From: DAHUYF01 sp963838385
GTDB lineage: Bacteria > Pseudomonadota > Alphaproteobacteria > ATCC43930 > CGMCC-115725
DNA length: 64,000 nucleotides
NCBI GenBank assembly: GCA_963838385.1
Contig: CAWIRE010000001.1
Span: forward strand, 248,001 to 312,000
Direction: 5' to 3'
The notes below the pieces were generated by a model, which made no database searches, had not been told where the DNA came from, and saw only the letters and a program-made list of their open reading frames with translations. A program made the position numbers and the translations under genes. Below are positions 53,836 through 62,808 of this stretch, in pieces (the first letter of the stretch is position 1; every line of letters begins with the position of its first letter).

Positions 53836-54771
53836 ATGTCCGGCCCGAGCGTCCTCGTCACCGGAGCGACCGGCTTCATCGGCCGCTGGTCTGTTCCGGC
53901 GCTGCTGCAGCGCGGCTATCAGGTCCACGCCGTCGGGTCGTCGCGTCGGCCCATCCCGGCCGAGCTGTCCGGGGCGACATCGCATCTGGCGGACCTTCTC
54001 GCCCCCGCGGCCGTTTCCTGCTTGATCGAAGAGATTCGTCCCAGCCACCTCTTGCATTTCGCTTGGTACACCGTGCCGGGCGCCTATTGGAATTCGCTCG
54101 ATAACTTCTCCTGGGTAGGTGCCAGCCTGCATCTGGTGCAGCGATTTCACGCGGCCGGCGGTCGGCGCGCCGTTATCGCCGGCACTTGCGCCGAATATGA
54201 TTGGAGCCGCGCCCGGCTTTGCGAGGAGACATCGACCCCAGGCATCCTTGATGCACCCGCGGGTGCAACACCCTATGCAATATGCAAAGCGGCGCTGCAG
54301 CGCATGCTCGACAGCTACAGCCGGAGCGCGGGGCTTAGTCTCGCCTGGGGGCGCGTTTTCCTGCAATACGGCCCCTACGAGCCGACATCCCGGCTGGTCT
54401 CCTCTGTCATCCGCGCCCTGTTGCGGGGCGAGAGCGCGCCCTGCAGCGCCGGCACCCAGATCCGGAACTTCCTCTACAGCCAGGACGTTGGTGAAGCCTT
54501 CGCGGCTCTCCTCGACGGCGGTGTCGAGGGACCGGTCAATATCGGCGCAGATGGCGAGGTCTCGATCGCGGAGGTGGTGCAGACCATCGGACGTTCGATT
54601 GGCCGGCCGGAGTTGATCGCCCTAGGTGCCAAGCCGATGGCGCCGAACGATCCGGCTTATCTCGTTCCCAGCGTGTCCCGGCTACGGCGGGAGGTCGGCT
54701 GGAAGCCCGCTTGCGATCTGGAGACTGGTCTCCGGCGGACGATCGACTGGTGGCGTGACCACCGGCCCTAA
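53836..54771 (+). CDS. NAD(P)-dependent epimerase/reductase of sugar nucleotide synthesis
   Basis: A 311-aa extended short-chain dehydrogenase. The dinucleotide motif VLVTGATGFIGRWSVPALLQ opens it; RAVIAGTCAEYDW holds the catalytic Ser/Thr region and TPYAICKAALQRML the Tyr-X3-Lys pair. It is 2 bases after the epimerase gene. It is the best candidate for the 4-keto reductase that finishes the CDP-sugar. A 4-epimerase role cannot be excluded. Confidence 0.86.
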   Translation: MSGPSVLVTGATGFIGRWSVPALLQRGYQVHAVGSSRRPIPAELSGATSHLADLLAPAAVSCLIEEIRPSHLLHFAWYTVPGAYWNSLDNFSWVGASLHLVQRFHAAGGRRAVIAGTCAEYDWSRARLCEETSTPGILDAPAGATPYAICKAALQRMLDSYSRSAGLSLAWGRVFLQYGPYEPTSRLVSSVIRALLRGESAPCSAGTQIRNFLYSQDVGEAFAALLDGGVEGPVNIGADGEVSIAEVVQTIGRSIGRPELIALGAKPMAPNDPAYLVPSVSRLRREVGWKPACDLETGLRRTIDWWRDHRP

Positions 54772-54784
54772 CCGGAGCGATCTC

Positions 54785-56335
54785 ATGGGCCGTTCATCGG
54801 CATGGTTGTGGCGACGAACGTCGGTCAGGCACAATTTTTCCGCCAATCTGGTCAGCAAGATTTTGTCCGTATCGGTGAGCTTGGCCTGTGTCCCGGTTTA
54901 CCTCCAGGCGCTCGGGGTCAGCGGCTATGGTCTCATCGGCATCTGGACCATGCTCGAAACTTTCGCGAACCTGCTTGATCTTGGCCTGAGCCCGACGATG
55001 ACGCGCGAACTGGCGGCATCCTCCAGACGCGAAACCAGCGCTCAGGATACGCGCGACCTTGTGCGCACCCTGGAAATCGGGTATTGGGCGATCGGCGCTG
55101 CGATCGGCGGAGTGATCATTCTCAGCGCGTCCATGATTGCACGATACTGGCTTCGCAGTGGCCAATTCTCGGCCGACGAGCTGCGGACGACCGTCGTGCT
55201 GATTGGCGCGTTGATCTTCTGTCGGTGGCCAGCGAGCTTTTACGCTTCGGGCCTTACGGGTCTTGAACGACAGGTGCTGCAGTCGTGGATGGGCCTCACC
55301 TTCGCCTGCTTGCGCAGTTTCGGGGCGGTTTTCGTGCTCGTCGTCGTCTCGCCCACCATTTTCGCGTTCTTCATCTGGCAAATCGCCATCAATCTCTGCG
55401 AGACCGTGTCGCTCGCCGTGCTGCTATGGCGTTGTTTGGCCCCGGCACGGGCCGCTCGATTTGCGCCGAATTTGGTGCGCCGCATATGGAAGTTCGCGGG
55501 GGGAATCACCGCTGTTGCGCTGATTTCAATTTTGCTCACCGACCTTGATAAGATCGTCGTTAGTAAACTGCTTCCGCTGGAAGATTTCGGCTACTATAGT
55601 TTAGCTGGTCGCGTCGCTGCGAGCCTCACGTTTGCCTCCTCGCCCGTCTTCTCGGCGCTACTTCCCGCTTTTGCGCGCCTCGCTGCGGCACAGGACGAGA
55701 CCCGGCTTGCCGAGCTTTATCATCGAGGCGCCCAATTAATGTCGATATTGATCGTGCCGACATCCATCACCGTGGTATTTTTTGCCAAATGGATAATCTT
55801 CGCATGGACCGGCAACGAGCTAATCGCGAGTTGCACGACGCTCATCACCGCACTGCTAATTGCTGGCACCGGATTTAATTGCGTCGTTCTGGTCCCGTTT
55901 TCTTTGCAAGTTGCCTACGGCTGGACCAGCCTCGCTTTCTCGACAAATCTGGTCTATGCAATCGTCACGGTCCCCTTGCTTATTGCACTGACAAACCATT
56001 TTGGCGCGCCGGGAGCGGCGTCGGTCTGGTTGATGATCAACGCCAGCTATCTCGCGACGCAAGTGCCTCTCATGCATCGGCGTCTTCTTAGGCGCGAAGC
56101 GAGACGATGGTACGTCGAGGATGTCGGCATGCCGCTCGTCGCCTCGATCGCGGTAGCCGCGCTTATCGCCGAATTCATATCGTTTCCGGCGACACGATTA
56201 GGCTCCGGGTTGACCGCGGTCGTCGCGGGCGGCGTGATCGGGGTCGCTGCGCTGTCGGCGACGCCGCTCGGGCGCACGCAGTTGCAGAATTTTTACTGGC
56301 TCAGTTGGCGCGTCTTCAGCGAGAAGAGGCGATAG
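54785..56335 (+). CDS. wzx: Polysaccharide/O-unit flippase (Wzx family)
   Basis: A 516-aa membrane protein with about 12-14 hydrophobic helices of the MOP (MATE/PST) exporter type. Characteristic stretches are FSANLVSKILSVSVSLACVP, YGLIGIWTMLETFANLLDLG and ILLTDLDKIVVSKLLPLEDF, the last typical of Wzx. It moves the lipid-linked repeat unit across the inner membrane for polymerisation. GGAG lies nine bases before the ATG. It follows the CDP-sugar genes after 13 bases and likely ends their operon. Confidence 0.9.
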   Translation: MGRSSAWLWRRTSVRHNFSANLVSKILSVSVSLACVPVYLQALGVSGYGLIGIWTMLETFANLLDLGLSPTMTRELAASSRRETSAQDTRDLVRTLEIGYWAIGAAIGGVIILSASMIARYWLRSGQFSADELRTTVVLIGALIFCRWPASFYASGLTGLERQVLQSWMGLTFACLRSFGAVFVLVVVSPTIFAFFIWQIAINLCETVSLAVLLWRCLAPARAARFAPNLVRRIWKFAGGITAVALISILLTDLDKIVVSKLLPLEDFGYYSLAGRVAASLTFASSPVFSALLPAFARLAAAQDETRLAELYHRGAQLMSILIVPTSITVVFFAKWIIFAWTGNELIASCTTLITALLIAGTGFNCVVLVPFSLQVAYGWTSLAFSTNLVYAIVTVPLLIALTNHFGAPGAASVWLMINASYLATQVPLMHRRLLRREARRWYVEDVGMPLVASIAVAALIAEFISFPATRLGSGLTAVVAGGVIGVAALSATPLGRTQLQNFYWLSWRVFSEKRR

Positions 56336-56393
56336 ATCGAATTATATTCTGCTTCCTATGATCGGTCACCATACGTACGGCGGGATATGAAAG

Positions 56394-57323
56394 TTAAACA
56401 GGTCGTTGGAGAATGACCGTATAGCCGGAGCCGAGCCCCGGACTTTTCTGCTGTGCGGCGAAGGCGGCTCTGAAAAGGCGACCAAGCACAATCCTTGTAA
56501 GACCGCGAACATAGCGGATCGGAGGCAGGGAGGCGGCGAGAGAGCGGGCATACGCTTCCCAAGCACCACTGCTGAGAATATCGCTAAGCCGGTCCTGTGT
56601 CGTCACGCTCAAACGCGTCAAGCCCACTCCTGCGGCTATTTGCTCGACCAGACCCATTGGCAGGAGATTGACGTGGCGGGGAGCATCGAGGTGAAGCCAA
56701 CGCTTGCCAAGCCGCTTGAATTCAAAGGACTCCGGGTTGGGCGCCGCAACCAATAAGATCCCGCCGGGGTTAAGGCGATGCGCCGCGGCGCGGATGACAT
56801 CCCAAGGCCTCGGGATGTGCTCGATGGAATGCCACAGCGCAATGACATCGAAGGAATTTGACATCTCGGCCAGAGCTTGAGCCGGATCGCTCGAAGGGAT
56901 GGCATCGATGCGAAGCATGTTAGTCAGCAGGTCGAGACATTCCTGGTTCATCTCGATCGCCTTAACCTTAAATCCGGCATCAAGCGCATTAGCACAGAAG
57001 ATGCCAATCCACGGGCCGATCTCCAGCAACGTCCCATTGCGTTTGATGTGAGTGACGGCCTCAATACGGTATTTCTCGCGCGCGGCGAGAGTCTTCAACT
57101 CGTCAAGCGTCGTGGGAATCGATTGGTATCCGCCAGCGTAATACTTCTCGATATCCGCGGGGGCATCTCGGAGAAAAACGAGGCCGCAGTCGGCACATTT
57201 ATGGTAGGAAAATATCTTGCCATCGACTTGCCGATTGACATCTGTCGCGTCCAAGAGCCAGGGAGCGGCGGCGCCGCAACAAGGGCAGACGCCCGACATA
57301 TGTTGCCCCGACGGTGTTGACAT
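56394..57323 (-). CDS. Class I SAM-dependent methyltransferase with N-terminal zinc-binding cysteines
   Basis: A 309-aa methyltransferase. The N-terminus has two Cys pairs (GVCPCCGAAAPW and YHKCADCGLVFL), a zinc-ribbon common in methyltransferases of surface-glycan loci. The SAM domain reads GTLLEIGPWIGIFCANALDA, then DVIALWHSIEHIPRPWDVIR and LNPGGILLVAAPNPESFEF. GGAAAGAG lies before the ATG. The C-terminal 70 residues are helical. A 16-bp palindrome is 42 bases upstream of the start. Acceptor unknown. Confidence 0.85.
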   Translation of the reverse strand: MSTPSGQHMSGVCPCCGAAAPWLLDATDVNRQVDGKIFSYHKCADCGLVFLRDAPADIEKYYAGGYQSIPTTLDELKTLAAREKYRIEAVTHIKRNGTLLEIGPWIGIFCANALDAGFKVKAIEMNQECLDLLTNMLRIDAIPSSDPAQALAEMSNSFDVIALWHSIEHIPRPWDVIRAAAHRLNPGGILLVAAPNPESFEFKRLGKRWLHLDAPRHVNLLPMGLVEQIAAGVGLTRLSVTTQDRLSDILSSGAWEAYARSLAASLPPIRYVRGLTRIVLGRLFRAAFAAQQKSPGLGSGYTVILQRPV

Positions 57324-57729
57324 ACTTTCGTCTCTTTCCGATCACACGCAATACAAAAGCATAATTATCCTGCAGGATAAACGCAAAAGCTAGCGAGGAA
57401 GCACCCAAACGACCTCAGTCCGCATAACCAGGCGCTATCGAGAATTTACGATGACGATCGTGGCGGATAAGCAGCGCCGTTTGGTTCCTGGCGGTTATCG
57501 ACGGCAGTCGCCGCGCGCGGCTCCGCACCTTCAGCAGGCCAGAGCCGTTGCTTTATGTTTGGCAAACCCGCCAGTAGAGCCTAGCATAGCGGTGTCTTTC
57601 TCCATCTCCCGGGTTAATCAAGTGGAGCGCTTCTTCGTCCTGATCATTGTCATCCTGATCATTGAACGCGGGCATGACAGAGCAAGGACAGGCTGAGCGT
57701 CTCTCCTGGTCTGAGAATGAAGTACCGCC
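57324..57729. other. 406-bp intergenic region without a supported gene
   Basis: Contains the palindrome at 57365-57380 and a direct repeat of TCCTGATCATTG (57638-57649 and 57653-57664, offset 15). Short open frames are present, but none has a family resemblance or a good start. The divergent genes on either side probably have their promoters here. Confidence 0.4.
57365..57380. repeat. 16-bp perfect palindrome (TTATCCTGCAGGATAA)
   Basis: Self-complementary over 16 bases with no spacer, in an AT-richer setting than the genes around it, 42 bases upstream of the methyltransferase start. A dimeric regulator site is possible; no T-run makes a terminator unlikely. Confidence 0.45.
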
Positions 57730-58647
57730 ATGGCATCCGACGATAAGCCAGAGATCGGCGTGCTCTATCTGGCACGGGCCGCGGACGGTACCGCCTCCTT
57801 CAAGCGATTCGCTCAACTCCTACAGTGCTTGTCCCGGCGGCGTCGATCACGATCTGTGGATCGCCCTTAAAGGCTTCCCTTCCGAGCGTGCGATCGCGGA
57901 CTATATCGGCTCGGCGCCGGCTGTAGCGTTCAAGCGTATCGACGTTCCCAACCACGGCTTCGATATCGGATCCTACTGGCATGCAGCGCGCCGACTTGAT
58001 GGACGCTACCAGTACCTATGCTTCCTGAACACTCATAGCGAATTGCTTGATCGGAACTGGCTGCAATACATGTATCGCCGGGCGTCGCTGGAAGAGGTGG
58101 GGGCCGTTGGTGCGAGCGGCTCGTACGAGAGCCTTTATCCGGTTGAGATCGGACAAACCGGCAATGCCAACGTCTCGATCTGCGGGACGCTCGGCGCGAT
58201 CAAGCGCCGCATCACCCTGTGGCAGCAACGAATGAGCTACCCGCCCTTTCCCAATCCCCATCTGCGCACCAACGCCATCATGCTCCAATGGCAGACGATG
58301 AGGCGGGTTTGGCCTCGACTTGTATATAACAAACAGGCTGCCCTCCGGTTCGAAAGCGGCGCCCATAGCCTCACCAACCGGATTTACGAACAGGATTGAA
58401 GGTACTGGTCGTCGGCCGCGATGGTCAAAGCTATGACATTGCCTGCTGGCCGCACAGCGCCACTTTTCGGCTGGGAGGCCAAAAAAATCTGCTTGTGGCG
58501 GACAACCGTACCCGGGATTTCGAAGCCGCTAATGTTCAAGAGCGATTACGCTTGGCTCGAATGGCTTGGGGAGATTGGATCAGCGCCGATAACGTATGCG
58601 GCATCGAGGTCGACCATGTCGGCGTAGATCGTCCACAAGTGACATAA
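57730..58647 (+). pseudogene. Rhamnan-synthesis-F-like protein gene with two frame breaks
   Basis: Reading across frames gives a 305-residue protein. Part 1 (57730-57813) is EIGVLYLARAADGTASFKRF. Removing a C at 57814 continues into NSYSACPGGVDHDLWIALKG, FDIGSYWHAARRLDGRYQYL and CFLNTHSELLDRNW, matching RgpF-like glycan-synthesis proteins. Near 58395 one base is missing (CAGGATTG for CAGGGATTG), after which LKVLVVGRDGQSYDIACW and NLLVADNRTRDFEAA continue the family pattern to 58647. The two shifts are +1 and -1. As sequenced, only the middle part could be made from a later start. Errors in the sequence are the main alternative to real decay. Confidence 0.65.
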
Positions 58648-58658
58648 CGCGCACGCGG

Positions 58659-59594
58659 TTAGCGACCGAATATGCGACGAATAATGCCACGTATCGCTCG
58701 GAGCCCGCGCCGAAATTGCCGTGCGGCCGGGTAAGGCGATATGTCGGTGGAACGCAGACATAGCACCAAGACGCTCGGCAGAATCCCCAGCGCAAGGCGC
58801 AGAGGGATTTTCCGCAACAATTCGCGCGACATGGCGTAGCCCGGAATCAAGCGACTGATAAAGTCAGGATGCAGTTGCTCGACTAGCCGCATATAGGCGG
58901 CATTGGGCGTTAGCTCTCGATGAAGCAGTACCTCATCTACCTCAAAATGCCTTCCCTGAAGCAAGGTCAGCGCTGAAATGAGCCAATCTGCTGCCGCTAT
59001 ATTTCGAGCAACGAAGTTTTTTCGAAGCGCTTCGGTTCGATAAACGCCATAAAATCGCGAATTATCTTCGGGCCGACGAAGATAAGCGATCAAATTCGCT
59101 TTCACACCACGCGTCAGCGGATACGTGCCGGCGCATGGCAGTAGCTTGCCCTGTTCATCCCACATCGCCACCTTCGAGATGCTGCATGCGGCGTCCGGGT
59201 GCGCGAGCAAATTAGCGATGTTCTTCTCTATGAAAGTCGGGGCGCATACATCATCGGCGGCGGCAAACATGAAAAATGGCGCATGAGCGCGTTCGAGCAG
59301 ACTTTCGAAATTCCGCGGCGGGGGCACAAGTTCGGGGTGACGAAAAAAACGAATTCGCGCATCTCGCGCCGCATACTCTGCGCAAACCTTGTCCGTCCCG
59401 TCCGACGAGGCGTTGTCGCTGATGAAGATTTCGTAATCTTGAACGGTTTGCGCTAGAAGCGCGTCAAGGCAGCGGTGAAGGGTCGCCGCGCCATTATAGA
59501 CGGGCACACCGATCGTCAATAATGGCCCACGCCGCGCGGCATGCGAAGCCCCCCCCTCGTCATTGCCTAGAGACTGATGAACGTCGATTGTCAT
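58659..59594 (-). CDS. Glycosyltransferase family 2 protein
   Basis: A 311-aa GT-A transferase. LLTIGVPVYNGAATLHRCLD opens the domain, ISDNASSDGTDKVCAEYA holds the nucleotide-contact Asp residues, and PFFMFAAADDVCAPTF carries the DXD-like ADD motif. LHRELTPNAAYMRLVEQLHP and a basic, hydrophobic C-terminus follow. The ATG at 59594 has GAG eight bases upstream; an earlier in-frame ATG at 59654 would add 20 residues outside the domain. It is convergent with the preceding gene, 11 bases away. Confidence 0.88.
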   Translation of the reverse strand: MTIDVHQSLGNDEGGASHAARRGPLLTIGVPVYNGAATLHRCLDALLAQTVQDYEIFISDNASSDGTDKVCAEYAARDARIRFFRHPELVPPPRNFESLLERAHAPFFMFAAADDVCAPTFIEKNIANLLAHPDAACSISKVAMWDEQGKLLPCAGTYPLTRGVKANLIAYLRRPEDNSRFYGVYRTEALRKNFVARNIAAADWLISALTLLQGRHFEVDEVLLHRELTPNAAYMRLVEQLHPDFISRLIPGYAMSRELLRKIPLRLALGILPSVLVLCLRSTDISPYPAARQFRRGLRAIRGIIRRIFGR

Positions 59595-59970
59595 TAAGAT
59601 TTCTCGGCGATGTTCGAGGACTTCCGTCCTGACAGTCACAGGCAAGAAATACATGATTCAGACTAACCGGCCGTTCATGTCGCGCAAATCCAGGCTAGTG
59701 TCAAGCCCACATCCTGTCGATCCAGGCGTCATGTGATACGCATGTCTCGGAAACCTCGGTTCCTGCTTAAGCCTGACCCATGATGAAATGGTCTGTAAAG
59801 TTTCTGCCTAGTATGTCGCGGGTCGGAAGCGGCTGGCACGTCAAAGCGGGAGCCTTCAAGGGTGCCGAATTGCCGCAATCCTCGTATTTCCGCAAATTAT
59901 TTGTTCCATTTTAGTGTTATAGTTTGCTAATGGCTTCAGCGTCACACAGGCCGTCCTGCGGGATTAGCTT
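59595..59970. other. 376-bp divergent intergenic region with a possible extended -10 promoter
   Basis: No gene seen. TGTTATAGT at 59915-59923 fits an extended -10 element on the plus strand, 47 bases before the polymerase start, with no recognisable -35 box. The last 90 bases are AT-richer than the genes around them. Confidence 0.35.
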
Positions 59971-61438
59971 ATGCAGTTGACCGCGTCCGGAATTGTCCTC
60001 CTGCCACTCTGCCTCATCTTCTTCTTCCGGCCCGACCGGCTGCTGCAGCTCGCCTTCATCGCCTCCGTCCTCGGCGCCGCCGCCCCGATCATCCTCAAAC
60101 TCGGCAGCCCCTTCGGCCTGCAATCCGGCTTCCTGCCGGGCGTGCTTTTCCTCTGCGGGATGGGGATGAATTATGTCATCCACATGCCACGCGACGCGGA
60201 GTGGAAGACGTTGCGAGCGCTCCTGCCGATGGTGCTGTTCGCCGCATACGCCATCGCCGGCGCCTTCATTCTTCCGCGCCTCTTCGAGGGACAATTCAAC
60301 GTCTGGCCTCAAAAGGTCGAATTCGGGGTCGCGGTCCCTCTTGCGCCGGACCCGGGAAATCTCACGCAGAGCCTCTATGTCACGATGGATACGACGTTTC
60401 TCGTCTTTGCGGCGCTCTATCTGAGCCGCCCCGGCACCGATCATATGCGCTTCGTCAACGCCTATCTGGTCGCCGCTTATCTTTGCGTGGTCCTGTCCCT
60501 CTGGCAGTTCGCCAGCAAGCAGACCGGGCTCTACTACCCGGAGGACTTTCTCTACTCCAACCCGCGCTGGGGCATCGCCTCGACCCAGATCTTTGGCGGC
60601 GTCAGCCGGATCAACGGCCCCTTCACCGAGCCGGCGGCCCTGTCGAGCTACATGTCGGGAGTGCTGTTCGCCTGTCTCTGGATGATGATGCGCGGTTATG
60701 CCGGATTCTGGGTGCGTCTGCTGCTGCTGTCGTCATCGCTCTGCGTCTGGCTCTCGACATCGACGACGGGCCTCCTGGTCCTGGCGGTTTTCGTCCCGAT
60801 CAGCCTGGTCATCCTGCTGCGGACCGCGGGGCAGCGTGTGCTGCTCGCCCTCATGATCGGCGTGTCCACCCTGCTGGGCACCGCGTTGACGGTCTACTTT
60901 CTCCTCTCCGTCGGTGCCCCCTCCCTCGCCAATCGCATCGATGGGACGATCGAGTCGATCATCGTCGAAACGCTCAACAAGCGTGAAAGCCAGTCCTATG
61001 CCGAGCGGACGACCAAGGATGCCGATGCCTTGGCCGTGGTGGCGCCGAGCTTCGGCCTCGGCGCGGGATGGGGGAGCCTTCGCAGCTCCAGCCTGATCCC
61101 CGGCATTCTCGGCAACGCCGGCATCCCCGGCCTGGCGCCTGCTCTGCTGGTTCGCCCTCAGCGCGCGCGCGCTCGTCAGGCGGGCGCGCAGGCTCGCCCC
61201 GGTCGGCGAGGCACGGATGGCGATGGAAGCGATGTGGGGCTCCATCATCGGCACGCTCAGCGCCGCGATCTTGTCGGCTCCGACGATCGACAGCATCGAC
61301 TTCTATCTGCGGCTCGCCGTCCTCGTCAGCTGCACGACCCGCATTTATCTCGATGCCCGCGCCCAAGCCGGGCCGGCGCCGGCCAGAGCCGCGCCGCTCT
61401 TTTCGGTCCCGGACGCCGCGCCGCGGGGGGCTCAGTGA
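59971..61438 (+). CDS. O-antigen ligase/EPS polymerase-like membrane protein, frameshifted near its 3' end
   Basis: A multi-helix membrane protein (about 488 aa if repaired) resembling Wzy/EpsF-type polymerases. Helices such as GIVLLPLCLIFFFRPDRLLQ alternate with loops; RINGPFTEPAALSSYMSGVL and FGLGAGWGSLRSSSLIPGIL are family-like. After GNAGIPGL the frame is lost. Omitting one C at 61138 restores ALLCWFALSARALVRRAR and the ending to the stop at 61438, whose TGATG overlaps the hydrolase gene. As sequenced the original frame stays open and would run into that gene, giving a 945-residue hybrid. Sequence error or real lesion cannot be separated. Confidence 0.75.
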
Positions 61439-62808
61439 TGCGCCGACGCATGGCCGCGGCCTTGCGGCGCGCGCACCACCTCGCTTGCCGGAGCGTCGTT
61501 CTCCTTGCCTGCGCCGTGCCCCTTCCTGCGCTGGCGCAGCAGCCGGCCGCCGCGCCCGAGCCGGCGCCCCCCTTCATTACCGGCGCGGCCACGCATTTCG
61601 CGCAAGGCGAGCCCGACGCGGAAGCCAGCCTCCGGCTGGCGGCGCAGGCCGGCATCCGCTCGATCCGCGACAACGTCTATTGGAATGCGATCGAACGTCA
61701 GCGCGGCCAGTTCGTCATGCCGCCGGCCTGGGACAATTACGTCGACGCGGCGGCCCGCGCCGGCATCGACCCGGTCCTCGTCCTCGCCTACGGCAATCCG
61801 CTCTATGACGGCGGGAACAAGCCGCGCTCGCCCGAAGCGATCGCCGCCTTCACGCGCTACGCCGAGTTCGTCGCCCGCCATTTCCAGGGAAAGGTCCATC
61901 AATACGAGGTCTGGAACGAGTGGGACAATGCCGGGGGCGGCGGCACGCCGGGCACGGCGGACGAGTACGCGGCGCTGCTGAAATCGGTCTATCCGGCGCT
62001 CAAGGCCATCGACCCCGGCATCCACGTGCTCGCGGACGCCATGATCACAGGGCATGCGCGCGAGAGCGATATGCAAAAGCTGGATCAGCTCGGGCTTCTG
62101 CCCTTGCTCGACGGTATCGCGATCCATCCCTACCGGAGCACGCCGGAAGTGGCGATCGCGGAGCTCAAGGACCTCGAAGCCGCCTTGCGCCGCCACAATG
62201 GGGGCAAGACGGTTCCGATCTACGTCACCGAGACCGGATGGTCGACGTTCAGCGGCGGGGTCAGCCTCACCCGAGCGGCGGCCTTTGCGGCGCGGCTCCT
62301 GCTGCTGGCCCGCACGACGCCCTTCATCGCCGGCGTCTGGTGGTACGATTTCCGCAATGACGGCGAGAGCCCGAACGGGGGCTATCCCAATTTCGGCCTG
62401 GTCTGGCAGGATCTCACGCCCAAGCCCGCCTTTGACGCGATCGGCAACGTCACCGCGGCGCTCGCCGAGGCGAGCTTCGTCGAGCGGGTCTCTACCGCCG
62501 ATGATGATGACTGGGTGCTGCGTTTCCGCACTGCCCGGGGTCAGGACCTCTGGGCGCTGTGGACGACCAAGGAGGGCGTGGTGGGCCGCTTCGGCCTGGC
62601 GAGCGTATCGGCCTCGGCGGCGCCGGTGGAACTGCACGAGGCGGGGCGGCGGCCGGTCATGCGGCCATGGGTCGCCGATCCGCAGGGACACGGCATCTCG
62701 CGGCTCGACGTGACCGCGGGCGAGACGCCGGTCCTGCTGCGCGGCGACCTGACCGGGGTCATCGTCGACCACGTGCTGCATCCCCCCTTCCCCGCCGATC
62801 GACGCTGA
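61438..62808 (+). CDS. Glycoside hydrolase, clan A type, similar to PslG (GH39/GH5-like)
   Basis: A 456-aa exported hydrolase. The signal peptide ends near residue 35 (ACAVPLPALAQQ). The (beta/alpha)8 domain includes AGIRSIRDNVYWNAIERQRG, HQYEVWNEWDNAGGGG (Glu of NE, predicted acid/base) and VPIYVTETGWSTFSGG (Glu, predicted nucleophile). A C-terminal beta-rich domain of about 130 residues follows. In Pseudomonas the similar PslG acts on the exopolysaccharide during its export. Coupled by TGATG to the polymerase gene and to the next glycosyltransferase. Confidence 0.85.
   Translation: MRRRMAAALRRAHHLACRSVVLLACAVPLPALAQQPAAAPEPAPPFITGAATHFAQGEPDAEASLRLAAQAGIRSIRDNVYWNAIERQRGQFVMPPAWDNYVDAAARAGIDPVLVLAYGNPLYDGGNKPRSPEAIAAFTRYAEFVARHFQGKVHQYEVWNEWDNAGGGGTPGTADEYAALLKSVYPALKAIDPGIHVLADAMITGHARESDMQKLDQLGLLPLLDGIAIHPYRSTPEVAIAELKDLEAALRRHNGGKTVPIYVTETGWSTFSGGVSLTRAAAFAARLLLLARTTPFIAGVWWYDFRNDGESPNGGYPNFGLVWQDLTPKPAFDAIGNVTAALAEASFVERVSTADDDDWVLRFRTARGQDLWALWTTKEGVVGRFGLASVSASAAPVELHEAGRRPVMRPWVADPQGHGISRLDVTAGETPVLLRGDLTGVIVDHVLHPPFPADRR

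Noticed and set aside
57451..57696. An 81-codon plus-strand frame in the intergenic region
   Set aside because: Poor start context and a hydrophobic end created by a direct repeat; no family resemblance.
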